Shown: positions 24,210-32,613 of the stretch, piece by piece
Position numbering within the stretch: the first letter of the stretch is position 1
Layout of the letters: every line of letters begins with the position of its first letter
Source of the DNA: Bacillaceae bacterium IKA-2
GTDB taxonomy: Bacteria; Bacillota; Bacilli; Bacillales; Anaerobacillaceae
DNA: 64,000 bases
Reading direction: 5' to 3'
Assembly (NCBI GenBank): GCA_031761875.1
Contig: CP134492.1
Span: 1,178,001-1,242,000, forward strand
Translations under genes and position numbers: made by a program
Notes under the pieces: model-generated
The model's database searches: none
What the model was told of the DNA's origin: nothing
Seen by the model: only the letters and a program-made list of their open reading frames with translations

Positions 24210-25727
24210 ATGAAAGGAATCATGCTTCAAGGTACAAGTTCAGATGTCGGAAAAAGTGTTCTTTGTACAGCACTCTGTAAATTATTTTCAGAGCGTGGAC
24301 TGAAGGTTGCCCCGTTTAAATCACAAAACATGTCAAATAATTCTTATGTAACATTCGATGGTAAAGAAATTGGTCGAGCACAAGGGGTTCAAGCAGAAGC
24401 TGCTAAAGTGGAAGCGAGCGTTTACATGAATCCAATTTTACTTAAGCCTAAAAACGATTGTACATCTGAGGTGATCAGATTTGGAATACCATACCAATCT
24501 TTATCTGGTAAAGAATATCGCCAGCAATTTTACGAGCTGGGTTTAGAAGCAATTGATGAGTCTGTGAAGAAATTATCCCAACAATTCGACTATTTAGTCG
24601 TCGAAGGAGCAGGTAGTCCAGTTGAAATCAATTTAAATGACCGTGAAATCGTTAATATGAAAGTCGCCGAAATATTAGATCTCCCTGTTATTCTTGTCGC
24701 TGATATTGACCGTGGTGGCGTATTTGCAAGTATTGTTGGTACGCTACAACTCCTCACTCCTCGGCAACGAAAACGCGTTGTTGGCGTTATTGTAAACAAA
24801 TTCCGCGGTGACATATCGCTGTTTGAAAGCGGTGTGGAATGGTTAGAAAATTATACAGGAAAGCCAATTTTGGGTGTGATTCCGTTTATGAATAATCTTG
24901 CGATTGAGGCAGAAGACAGTTTAGCAATTCCTACTTTTGCGACGAAGCAAAAGAGAGACCTTGATTTGGCAGTTATCAAGCTACCATATGTATCAAACTT
25001 CACTGATCTCGAACCTTTGCGTTTTGAAGAAGACGTCTCACTGCGTTTTGTTGGGCACGCTGATGAACTAGGCAATCCTGATGCAGTTATTATCCCTGGA
25101 ACTAAGAGTACAATTAACGATTTGAAATTCCTGAAAACTCAGGGGTTAGATGAGTCGCTATATCGATACGTTAGTAATGGCGGTAGACTGATTGGGATTT
25201 GTGGCGGCTATCAAATGATGGGTCAAGAGATTACTGACAAAGCAGGAACAGATACCGGAATGGTTGGTAAAAAAGAATCTGGACTCAAGCTTTTCCCCCT
25301 TGTAACATTTTTTGAAAAAGAAAAACAAGTAAAACGGAGTCAAGGTTTTATTGTCATAAATGAGCAAAAAAAAATTGCCATTGAAGGCTTCGAGATTCAC
25401 CTTGGTCAAACGAAACTACTACCGACTGAAACCGATTCATTTACAAGTTTTATTGAAGTAAATGATCATCAAAAAGAAGGTATGACTAGCAAAGATGGCA
25501 AAGTAATTGGCACTTATTTTCATAACCTCTTCCATAATGATCAGTGGCGCCATCACTGGTTAAATGAAATCCGCATAGAAAAACGGCTTGAACAAAAACA
25601 GTTTGATGCTAATTTAGCTTATGAAGACAAAAAGCAGCTTGCATATCAAGAGCTTGGAAGTTTTGTGGAGCAGCATTTAGATATAAGTGAAATTATCAGG
25701 ATAGTAGATGAATGGGGCACGCGATGA
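24210..25727 (+). CDS. cobQ: Cobyric acid synthase CbiP/CobQ (glutamine-dependent)
   Basis: A 505-residue amidotransferase: N-terminal dethiobiotin-synthetase-like ATPase domain (GTSSDVGKSVLCTALC, NMSNNSYVT) and C-terminal class I glutaminase-like domain with the GICGGYQMMG nucleophile elbow and a late histidine (YFHNLFHN). It amidates adenosylcobyrinic acid diamide to adenosylcobyric acid. Its ATG follows the cobU stop with no gap, and its own stop overlaps the cobS start. Confidence 0.95.
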   Translation: MKGIMLQGTSSDVGKSVLCTALCKLFSERGLKVAPFKSQNMSNNSYVTFDGKEIGRAQGVQAEAAKVEASVYMNPILLKPKNDCTSEVIRFGIPYQSLSGKEYRQQFYELGLEAIDESVKKLSQQFDYLVVEGAGSPVEINLNDREIVNMKVAEILDLPVILVADIDRGGVFASIVGTLQLLTPRQRKRVVGVIVNKFRGDISLFESGVEWLENYTGKPILGVIPFMNNLAIEAEDSLAIPTFATKQKRDLDLAVIKLPYVSNFTDLEPLRFEEDVSLRFVGHADELGNPDAVIIPGTKSTINDLKFLKTQGLDESLYRYVSNGGRLIGICGGYQMMGQEITDKAGTDTGMVGKKESGLKLFPLVTFFEKEKQVKRSQGFIVINEQKKIAIEGFEIHLGQTKLLPTETDSFTSFIEVNDHQKEGMTSKDGKVIGTYFHNLFHNDQWRHHWLNEIRIEKRLEQKQFDANLAYEDKKQLAYQELGSFVEQHLDISEIIRIVDEWGTR

Positions 25728-26536
25728 AACCAATAGCTCTTTTAAAAGTAGCGTTTGAGGGACTGATCTTCGCTTTTCAATTATTAACGATTGTGCCAAT
25801 CACCAAGCAAATTCCTTATCAGCAAAGGCAAGTACGAATTTCAGTACTTAGCTATCCAATTGTTGGATTGTTTTTAGGAGTAATCTTGTATGGCCTGCTG
25901 ATCATGCTTACGCAAATGACAACGGTTTCGTTTCTAATCATTGCCTTATTAATCGTAACGATCAGTATCGTTTATACAGGTGGCCTTCATTTAGATGGCT
26001 GGATGGATTGTAGTGATGCTTTTTTTTCTTATCGCGATCAAGAGAAAAAACTAGAAATTATGAAGGACTCACGAATTGGGGCGTTTGCGGCTTTATCCTT
26101 GTTGTTGTTACTAGCTTGGAAGGTTGTCCTTGTTTATGAAGTAATTACTCTATTTGCAGTAGAGTATTATCTAGTAATTATTTTGATCCCATTTCTTTCT
26201 CGTATCGCCATGGGTTTGAAACTTTATTTTGGTAAGCTAGCGAGGAATAAAGGAATGGCTTGGTCAATACGAAAATTTCTAGTAAAAAAAGACAGCATTG
26301 TTTATGGGCTTTTCTTAACTATTTTGATGATACTGGTAGCTTTGTTTTTTCAGCATCTGTTAGTCGTTGTAGTTTTATTAATATTTAGTAATTTTGGCTA
26401 TCTTATTGTATCAAGCTTATTTGATAAAAAGCATTTCGGAGGGATCAGCGGAGATACGTTAGGAGCTAGTGTAGAAGGAGGTGAATTGTGGTTATGGATG
26501 ACATTGTATCTGTTACTCTCCTTCGCCATGGGATAA
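25724..26536 (+). CDS. cobS: Adenosylcobinamide-GDP ribazoletransferase CobS
   Basis: A polytopic membrane protein of about 270 residues with CobS landmarks GGLHLDGWMDCSDAFFSY and the later KDSRIGAFAALS segment. It joins AdoCbi-GDP and alpha-ribazole (phosphate) to make adenosylcobalamin (phosphate). ATG 25724 overlaps the cbiP stop (ATGA); an in-frame ATG at 25712 would add four residues. It overlaps cobC by 49 bases. Confidence 0.94.
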   Translation: MKPIALLKVAFEGLIFAFQLLTIVPITKQIPYQQRQVRISVLSYPIVGLFLGVILYGLLIMLTQMTTVSFLIIALLIVTISIVYTGGLHLDGWMDCSDAFFSYRDQEKKLEIMKDSRIGAFAALSLLLLLAWKVVLVYEVITLFAVEYYLVIILIPFLSRIAMGLKLYFGKLARNKGMAWSIRKFLVKKDSIVYGLFLTILMILVALFFQHLLVVVVLLIFSNFGYLIVSSLFDKKHFGGISGDTLGASVEGGELWLWMTLYLLLSFAMG

Positions 26537-27126
26537 CAAAGGAAAATCAACAACGACGTTATATCGGCTGGACAGACCCAGATCTTGAAGATAGTGCGAT
26601 AACAATTTTGAAAACAAGCCAGTTACCGGCTCACTTTGATGTTATTTACGCAAGTGACTTAAAGCGCTGCACGCAAACAGCTAACTATTATGCTCCTAAC
26701 GAGACTGTCATTAAAGATGAACGATTACGGGAACTGCATTTTGGTTTCTGGGAAGGAAAAACGTATGAGGATCTAAAAACAATTAAGCTGTACCGAGATT
26801 GGATTGACTCGCCTTTTGAAATCAGTCCACCTTCTGGGGAATCGTATTTCGAACTGAAGGCAAGAGTGCTTGACGTGTGGCAAACGATCATCACTAGCTT
26901 AATTGAAAAACAGGCTAACGATATTCTTATTGTTAGCCATGGCGGACCGATTCGGCTTTTATTAACTCTTTTTGCAGATACTGATCCTAAAAAAGAGTGG
27001 TGGGATTGGCCTGTAAAACATCTTAGTGGTTATAGGTTGTTTTGGCCACGAGCAGTGCTTTTGAAAGGAGGGCCAAGATGCATTTCGTCACAGGTGGAGC
27101 CTTTCATGGTAAAAAACAATGGGTAA
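26488..27126 (+). CDS. cobC: Histidine-phosphatase-family alpha-ribazole phosphatase CobC
   Basis: A 212-residue phosphoglycerate-mutase-like protein with the phospho-histidine motif LLRHGITKENQQRRYIGW, RLRELHFGFWEG and the second catalytic histidine in IVSHGGPIRLL. In this operon it should remove the phosphate from alpha-ribazole phosphate or adenosylcobalamin phosphate. GTG 26488 lies six bases after GGAGG and is preferred; ATG 26494 is the alternative. The C-terminus is longer than usual and overlaps the next start. Confidence 0.85.
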   Translation: MVMDDIVSVTLLRHGITKENQQRRYIGWTDPDLEDSAITILKTSQLPAHFDVIYASDLKRCTQTANYYAPNETVIKDERLRELHFGFWEGKTYEDLKTIKLYRDWIDSPFEISPPSGESYFELKARVLDVWQTIITSLIEKQANDILIVSHGGPIRLLLTLFADTDPKKEWWDWPVKHLSGYRLFWPRAVLLKGGPRCISSQVEPFMVKNNG

Positions 27127-27530
27127 TTGATCACTATCAGATTAATGATTATCAAATAAATGAAACTACAAACTATTTGTGGTTTAATGGTTACAAATCA
27201 GCAAATAAGTATTTTCAAGTAATGATTGAGCTTGAAAATAAGCAGTTACTTGTTATTGAAGCAGTTAACGAAGTCATTTTCGAAATGCTTAAATCTGAAG
27301 CCAGTTTTCCTGCTTTTGAAAACTGGCTTCAGGAAATTTTAACATGGGAACAAAATGGAGTAGAGCGGCAAGTTGTTTTTATTGGAACAGATGTTGGCAA
27401 AGGAATTGTGCCAATTGAAAAAGAACAACGCTTAATAAGAGATGAAGTTGGCAGGTGCTTTCAGCTGCTTGCAAAAAAAGCAACGAATGTTTCACTAATA
27501 TGGTATGGATTACAGCAATCACTAAAATAA
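27078..27530 (+). CDS. CobU-like paralog with degenerate P-loop
   Basis: A 150-residue protein. Its start MHFVTGGAFHGKKQW aligns with the CobU P-loop but lacks the Ser/Thr after Lys (GKK), and the guanylylated histidine region is missing. In contrast its end, GTDVGKGIVPIEKEQRLIRDEVGRCFQLLAKKATNVSLIWYG in position 103-144, keeps the C-terminal block that is lost in the 23649 CobU. ATG 27078 is chosen because GGAGGGCC precedes it. It may complement the first CobU as a second subunit, or be a diverged duplicate; this is inference. Confidence 0.75.
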   Translation: MHFVTGGAFHGKKQWVIDHYQINDYQINETTNYLWFNGYKSANKYFQVMIELENKQLLVIEAVNEVIFEMLKSEASFPAFENWLQEILTWEQNGVERQVVFIGTDVGKGIVPIEKEQRLIRDEVGRCFQLLAKKATNVSLIWYGLQQSLK

Positions 27531-27545
27531 TAGGGGGCGTTTTTG

Positions 27546-28127
27546 ATGAAATTGTATACAAGAACAGGTGATGAAGGAAAGACAAGTGTCATTGGCGGAA
27601 GATTGGATAAGGATCATGTCCGAGTCGAAGCTTATGGAACCATTGATGAAGCAAATTGTTTTGTAGGTGTTGCAGCAACTCAACTTGATCAAAAATTATT
27701 TCCAGACATTTTAGCAGAACTAGAAAAAATTCAACATGAACTCTTTGATTGTGGTGGAGATTTAGCGATGATCTCTACTAAATACCCGTATAAAGCTACT
27801 GAAGAGATGATTACGTTTTTAGAGAATCGGATCGATGAGTATATTGTCGAGGCTCCTGAGTTAGAAAAATTTATATTGCCAGGTGGAACACCAGCAGCCG
27901 CAACGATTCACGTTTGTCGAACAGTTACTCGCCGAGCCGAGAGGCTGGTAGTTCAGTTGCAAAAAATTGATACAACGAACCCAATTGTCTTAAAATACAT
28001 TAATCGTTTATCAGACTATTTCTTTGCAATTGGCAGAGTCATTAATCACCGCAACGGCGTCAAAGATGTTGAATACGAGCGCAGCGCAATAGTGTTCCGT
28101 GATGGAAAGAGAAAAGAAGATGAGTAG
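27546..28127 (+). CDS. pduO: PduO-type ATP:cob(I)alamin adenosyltransferase
   Basis: A 193-residue protein with the PduO N-terminal ATP motif LYTRTGDEGKTSVIGG, the YGTIDEANCFVG helix and RRAERLVV later. It transfers the adenosyl group from ATP to cob(I)alamin or cobinamide, giving the coenzyme form that CobU, CbiB and the riboswitch need. ATG 27546 follows AGGGGGCG; it is the last gene of the operon and is followed by a strong terminator. Confidence 0.94.
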   Translation: MKLYTRTGDEGKTSVIGGRLDKDHVRVEAYGTIDEANCFVGVAATQLDQKLFPDILAELEKIQHELFDCGGDLAMISTKYPYKATEEMITFLENRIDEYIVEAPELEKFILPGGTPAAATIHVCRTVTRRAERLVVQLQKIDTTNPIVLKYINRLSDYFFAIGRVINHRNGVKDVEYERSAIVFRDGKRKEDE

Positions 28128-28153
28128 ATAGTAGTGAAAGCGGGAGTTCAAAG

Positions 28154-28192
28154 AAAGGATCAGAGCTTTTAAAAAGCTCTGATCCTTTTTTT
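28154..28192 (+). terminator. Terminator of the cobalamin operon
   Basis: GGATCAGAGCTTTT pairs with AAAAGCTCTGATCC, followed by seven T residues. Confidence 0.93.
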
Positions 28193-28504
28193 ATTTATCT
28201 GATTTTCCAGATCAATTGCAAAGGTAAATTAAATCTGTAAAGTTAAATTTAATGAATAAATGAATAATTTTGACTCGTTTAGGAAAATCTTTTAACGTTT
28301 CACTAAAATAATAATTTTAAAAATAGGATTGATAAAACGAGGAAATTAGTTTATAAGTCATTTGCAAATTTTAAGGTAAAGTATAAGCAAAACTAAATTT
28401 TGGTAGTTGGAGTCAGTGGCCAAGCTAAACTTTCTTTATTAATTTGTAATTTATTTACTAAATTTTTCATAGGATAGGGTTGTAGGGGATTTTTCAACAA
28501 GAAA

Positions 28505-28620
28505 GAAAGTATAAAGTTTTCGTGTCTGTCTAGCTTCAAGACACATCCTTGAGTTACTTCATAGCTGGTTTTGCGACGAGTAACCGCAGGAGCAGTCGCC
28601 ATCAGCTCGATCGCTTTTCT
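28505..28620. repeat. Dispersed intergenic repeat (TCTGTCTAGCTTC family), copy A
   Basis: Sequence from AAGAAAGTATAAAGTTTT through GTGTCTGTCTAGCTTCAAG, TTTTGCGACGAGTAACCGCA and CGCTTTTCT matches copy B at 42606-42817 nearly base for base, except that B holds about 90 extra bases before the last segment. The rest of the 28193-28504 gap is AT-rich with no visible gene. The repeat ends about 20 bases before the start of the M23 peptidase gene. Confidence 0.8.
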
Positions 28621-28639
28621 TATATGTTAGGAGGATTGT

Positions 28640-29347
28640 ATGATTGACTATATTAGAAGGTTTTTGATTGTATTGGCTGTTGCATTCGCGATCGGTATTT
28701 TATTTTTAGGTGCGACAGCGGCGTCAGCTAAATCAGAAACAGCATTCGAATTAACAAATTTTATTTGGCCTACAGTGGGCTTAGTAACAGATACGTTTGG
28801 CACTAGAGATGGTAAGCATTATGGAATTGACATTGCGGCATCACAAGGGTCAAAAGTAGTTTCAATAAGTAATGGGATAGTAACGAAATCCTATTACTCA
28901 AATACATACGGAAACGTCGTCTTCATTGAGCATAGTAATGGTTATCAAACGGTTTCCGCTCATTTACATGAGCGGAACGTTCAAGAAGGCGATTTTGTTT
29001 ACCAAGGTCAAAAAATTGGTATTGTTGGGAATACGGGAAGATCATCGGGAAATCATTTGCATTTTGAAGTTCATGATGGGGCCTGGACGACAGTAAAACA
29101 AAATGCATTTGATCCATTTCTGGCGATCGGAAAAAACAATGACACTTTTTTTGTTTTGGATTCGGACAAGCTTGTTGTTAATCAACAATTGAAAGTAGTT
29201 CCTCGCGTCGAGTATATCGTCAAACGTGGTGATACACTTTCAGGTATCGCGGAACAATCTGGGAGCTCTGTAGCAAAAATTAAAAAGATTAATGGTTTAA
29301 AAGGCGATATCATTCAAACCGGTACGGTCTTAAAAGTTCACCAATAA
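28640..29347 (+). CDS. Membrane-anchored M23 (LytM) metallopeptidase with C-terminal LysM
   Basis: A 235-residue protein with an N-terminal signal or anchor helix (residues 7-30), an M23 domain with zinc ligands in HYGIDIA and NHLHFEVH, and a C-terminal LysM (YIVKRGDTLSGIAEQSGS) for cell-wall binding. M23 peptidases cut peptide cross-links in peptidoglycan. TTAGGAGG precedes the ATG. No sporulation partner is adjacent, so whether it acts in vegetative growth or sporulation is open. Confidence 0.9.
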   Translation: MIDYIRRFLIVLAVAFAIGILFLGATAASAKSETAFELTNFIWPTVGLVTDTFGTRDGKHYGIDIAASQGSKVVSISNGIVTKSYYSNTYGNVVFIEHSNGYQTVSAHLHERNVQEGDFVYQGQKIGIVGNTGRSSGNHLHFEVHDGAWTTVKQNAFDPFLAIGKNNDTFFVLDSDKLVVNQQLKVVPRVEYIVKRGDTLSGIAEQSGSSVAKIKKINGLKGDIIQTGTVLKVHQ

Positions 29348-29372
29348 ATAGTGAAAAATAAAACCTAGCTGA

Positions 29373-29405
29373 AAAGACCTTACTTTGTATAAGAAGGTCT
29401 TTTTT
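29373..29405 (+). terminator. Terminator after M23 peptidase gene
   Basis: AAAAGACCTT pairs with AAGGTCTTTT, with TT after; flanking AGCT/AGCT extends the pairing. Confidence 0.85.
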
Positions 29406-29522
29406 AGCTACGATACCCGGATTTTTTGATTTTGTGCTATGAAAGTCTTTTGCTTCACTATCATAAGAGTAACAGTTATAATAGTAGCAATAGTTTGTTT
29501 TATGAAATGAGAGGAGATTTTT

Positions 29523-30335
29523 ATGCTTACAGATTACCATAATCATCTTGAAAGAGGAACGTTAACGTTAGACTATTTAAAGAGATTCACAGATCAAGCA
29601 CAAGCAAAAGGAATTGAACATTTTGGTATTTCAGAACATGCCTATCATTTTTACCAAACAAAAGACATCTTAAGTAACCCATGGGTCAATGAGCGGCGGT
29701 TTTATGATATGGAAGATTATCGACAATTATTTCAGAAAGCATGGGATGCTAATATCGACGTGAAAATGTCGATTGAAATGGATTATACACCAGGAAAACA
29801 TAAAGAAATGGAATCGTTTATAAAAGGGTATGATTTTGACTATGTGATTGGTTCAATTCATTGGGTAGGCGATTTCGGGATTGATTTGGGTGAGTATAAG
29901 CACGAGTGGGAACATCGTGATTTAAAGGAAACTTATCGAAAATATTTTGATCAAGTTGTTACTTTAGCTGAATCAAATTTATTTGATATTGTCGGGCACT
30001 TAGACTTGGTAAAAATATTTAACTATGTCCCGACTGATGAAGAGTTTTTACTTGAACAATATGAGCGAGCGACAACAGCCTTGGCAAATTCTAAAACATG
30101 TGTAGAAATTAGTACTGCGGGCTTACGAAAGCCAGTAGGTAAGCTTTACCCAGATCCGAAATTACTAAAGTTATGTTATCAGAAAGGGATTCCGATCGTT
30201 TTATCCTCAGATGCCCATATTTCTGGAGATGTCGGAAAAGATTTTGACCAAGCGATCGAATTAGCGCGTAGTGTCGGTTATAGCTCTTTAATGACTTTCC
30301 AAAAAGGCGTCCGAAAAGAAGTTTCTCTAGGTTAA
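29523..30335 (+). CDS. hisJ: PHP-domain histidinol-phosphatase (HisJ/HisK type)
   Basis: A 270-residue PHP-family phosphoesterase with metal-binding motifs DYHNHLERG at the start, ISEHAYHF, EMDY, IGSIHW, IVGHLDL and the late SSDAHISGD. In B. subtilis HisJ removes phosphate from L-histidinol phosphate in histidine synthesis. It is alone here, apart from other his genes, as hisJ is in many bacilli. GAGAGGAG precedes the ATG. A related PHP phosphoesterase of other specificity cannot be excluded. Confidence 0.87.
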   Translation: MLTDYHNHLERGTLTLDYLKRFTDQAQAKGIEHFGISEHAYHFYQTKDILSNPWVNERRFYDMEDYRQLFQKAWDANIDVKMSIEMDYTPGKHKEMESFIKGYDFDYVIGSIHWVGDFGIDLGEYKHEWEHRDLKETYRKYFDQVVTLAESNLFDIVGHLDLVKIFNYVPTDEEFLLEQYERATTALANSKTCVEISTAGLRKPVGKLYPDPKLLKLCYQKGIPIVLSSDAHISGDVGKDFDQAIELARSVGYSSLMTFQKGVRKEVSLG

Positions 30336-30349
30336 AAATCTATTAGGTT

Positions 30350-30414
30350 GAATGAACTTCATAATACCAATAAACTAGCCTAGTGGCGCAGAAACTGCAG
30401 TATGGGATTCATTC
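30350..30414. repeat. GAATGAA..TTCATTC-bounded small element, copy 1
   Basis: A 65-base element beginning GAATGAACTTCATAATACCAA and ending GATTCATTC. Its interior CTAGTGGCGCAGA matches, in reverse orientation, CTAGTGACGCAGA inside the element at 33748-33824. The two are copies of one short repeat with inverted ends. Confidence 0.7.
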
Positions 30415-30425
30415 GTTAGAAAATC

Positions 30426-30456
30426 AAAAAAAACGCTACGGATTAGCGTTTTTTTT
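30426..30456. terminator. Bidirectional terminator between hisJ and serA
   Basis: AAAAAAAACGCTA pairs with TAGCGTTTTTTTT; the A-run and T-run make it work on both strands, for hisJ (+) and serA (-). Confidence 0.88.
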
Positions 30457-30511
30457 GCGTTCTATCTAGCTTCAGCGTCTTGTCACAGTTGACCAAGGTA
30501 CATGAACTTTC

Positions 30512-32134
30512 TTACATGAGCTCTATTTTATCTACATATAAAATTTCAGCAGATGTAGTTAACTCGGCGAGAACATCATCAGGTAAAGGCTTATCAATAG
30601 AAAGCATCATTAACGCTTTACCACCTTCTTCTCTTCGTGCTACTTGCATAGAGGCAATATTAATATCGTGTTTTCCTAATAATTGACCAGTATTTCCGAT
30701 TACACCTGGTACATCACAGTGCACTATATAAACTAAATGACCGCTTGGAGCAAAGTCTACTTTAAAGTCATTGATTCGAATAATTCTTGGTCCATATTCC
30801 TTAACAAAAGTTCCTTTTAAATTAAACGAACGCTTTTCGCCATGGACAGTTGCAGAAATGACGTTTGAGTAACCGACAGAACTCGAAAGCAGTTTTTCTC
30901 CATAGGTGATTCCACGCTCCTTCGCAATAAAGGGAGCATTGACGTCATTAACTGGTGCATCCACACGTGGCTGTAAGAAGCCAGCAATCAAACTTCTTGT
31001 TGTAATCGATGTTTCAAGTGTTGTTACTTCTCCCCCATAAGAAACTTCAATTTCTTTCACTGGGGTTTTCATGCATTGCGACAAAATTGATCCCATAGAC
31101 TTTGCAAGGTCATAGTATGGTTGAATTTTTTTATAGACATCCTTTGATAGTGTAGGTAAATTAATCGAGTTTACAACGGGCTTTCCTTCAAAGTAATTTA
31201 ACACCTCTTCTGCTACTTGGGAAGCGACGTTCAATTGTGCTTCGATTGTTGAAGCGGCAATATGGGGCGTTGCAACTACTTGTTCAAAGTCAAGGAGGCG
31301 GATGTTCGTTGCTGGTTCTTCGACAAAAACGTCAAGAGCGGCGCCGGCAATATGTCCAGTTTCTAGGAAATGAATTAATGCCTCTTCATCAATAATTCCC
31401 CCGCGGGCACAGTTAATTAAAAACACACCTTTTTTTGTTTTTGAAATGGTTTTATGATTTAATAAACCTTTTGTTTCTTTTGTTAGAGGTGTATGAACCG
31501 TAATAATGTCCGCTTGTTGTAACACTTCATCTAATGTTGAGTTTGTAACTCCAAATTTATCGGCACGTTCTTTCGTTAAAAATGGATCGAATACCAAAAC
31601 TGACATTTGGAATGCTTTTGCACGTTTGGCGATTTCAGAACCAATTCGTCCGAAACCGACGATGCCTAATTTTTTACCAAAGAGTTCGGTCCCTTGAAAT
31701 TTCTTCCGAGCCCACTCACCATTTTTTGTTGATGCATTAGCTTGAGGAATTTTTCTTAGTAAGGCTGCCATCATCGCAAATGAGTGTTCAGCAGTTGATA
31801 TTGTATTTCCATCTGGGGCATTGACGACAATAACCCCTTTTTTTGTAGCCGCTTGAATGTCAACGTTATCGACACCAACACCAGCTCTTGCGATGATCTT
31901 TAAGTTTGGCATTTTGTCTAGTAATTCAGCAGTAACACTTGTCGCACTTCTAATTAATAAAGCATCAACATGCTCTAATTCAGCATCTGCTTCTTCGATC
32001 GTTTTTTGGAGACAAACAACTTTATCGCTATTTAATAACGGCAGTAAGCCTTCTTCACTCATTGAATCAGATACCAATACAGTGAAAGTTTTTACTTCCT
32101 GTTTTAACTGACTTTCTTTTGTAGGATTACCCAA
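30512..32134 (-). CDS. serA: D-3-phosphoglycerate dehydrogenase SerA
   Basis: About 540 residues in the long SerA form: catalytic and NAD-binding domains with GFGRIGSEIAKRAKAF, INCARGGIIDEEAL and the catalytic histidine in TPHIAAST, an intervening domain, and a C-terminal ACT domain that usually binds serine. It oxidises 3-phosphoglycerate in the first step of serine synthesis. The start is taken as TTG 32134, eight bases after AAGGAG; the GTG at 32143 overlaps that ribosome site. A T-box leader and sigma-A promoter lie upstream. Confidence 0.95.
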   Translation of the reverse strand: MGNPTKESQLKQEVKTFTVLVSDSMSEEGLLPLLNSDKVVCLQKTIEEADAELEHVDALLIRSATSVTAELLDKMPNLKIIARAGVGVDNVDIQAATKKGVIVVNAPDGNTISTAEHSFAMMAALLRKIPQANASTKNGEWARKKFQGTELFGKKLGIVGFGRIGSEIAKRAKAFQMSVLVFDPFLTKERADKFGVTNSTLDEVLQQADIITVHTPLTKETKGLLNHKTISKTKKGVFLINCARGGIIDEEALIHFLETGHIAGAALDVFVEEPATNIRLLDFEQVVATPHIAASTIEAQLNVASQVAEEVLNYFEGKPVVNSINLPTLSKDVYKKIQPYYDLAKSMGSILSQCMKTPVKEIEVSYGGEVTTLETSITTRSLIAGFLQPRVDAPVNDVNAPFIAKERGITYGEKLLSSSVGYSNVISATVHGEKRSFNLKGTFVKEYGPRIIRINDFKVDFAPSGHLVYIVHCDVPGVIGNTGQLLGKHDINIASMQVARREEGGKALMMLSIDKPLPDDVLAELTTSAEILYVDKIELM

Positions 32135-32194
32135 TTTTTCCACTCCTTTTTTTTGATTTAAAGTAATAGCTTTTCATTAAAAGTAATATAGTAT

Positions 32195-32497
32195 GTTTCT
32201 TTAAAAATAAAAACCCCCAACCAAAAAGGGATCCCCTTCCGTGAGGAGCGGAAATTATCGTGTTGCCACCCTCGTAGGTGAATAGCGTCTTTCCATTAAG
32301 ATAACGGTTAAAAAATAAACACATTACTTTAGAAAAACAAAAAACATATTTGAATTCGCCTATGCATAAAAATTAGTTCAAGGTATTAATGTAGAAGTCT
32401 TTGAAAAAATGATCAATACTATTTCTCATTAGCCACTTGTTTCTGAAAAAAAATTCATTTTAGCTCTTCACCATTATTTATTATAAAAGTCTTAATT
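32195..32497 (-). promoter_or_regulatory. T-box leader upstream of serA
   Basis: On the minus strand the leader carries the T-box sequence GAGGGTGGCAACACG (32259-32273), followed by TTCCG/CGGAA and AAGGG/CCCTT hairpins with a T-run (around 32223-32250). That is the antiterminator-terminator layout used to sense uncharged tRNA. Given serA, the expected tRNA is tRNA-Ser, but I could not fix the specifier codon by eye. The 5' end is set from the promoter and is approximate. Confidence 0.78.
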
Positions 32498-32504
32498 ATC
32501 TGAT

Positions 32505-32533
32505 AATTTAGCACATTAAATTATTAATGTCAA
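32505..32533 (-). promoter_or_regulatory. Sigma-A-type promoter of serA
   Basis: On the minus strand TTGACA (32528-32533) and TAAATT (32505-32510) are separated by exactly 17 bases, placing the transcript start just before the T-box leader. Confidence 0.65.
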
Positions 32534-32613
32534 TTACGAATCAATTTCATTCACGTAAAGTGAAATAATTTACTATTTCAGCTTTCGTACAAATTTCATA
32601 AGGGGGAAGGGCT

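Noticed and set aside
28393-28602. Minus-strand frame beginning MATAPAVTRRKT
   Set aside because: It lies inside dispersed repeat copy A, and the same false start (MAPAPAVTRRKT) appears at 42514-42711 in copy B. There is no good ribosome site; it is translated repeat DNA.
30480-32111. Plus-strand frames opposite serA
   Set aside because: serA has full domain structure on the minus strand; these frames are antisense shadows without ribosome sites.
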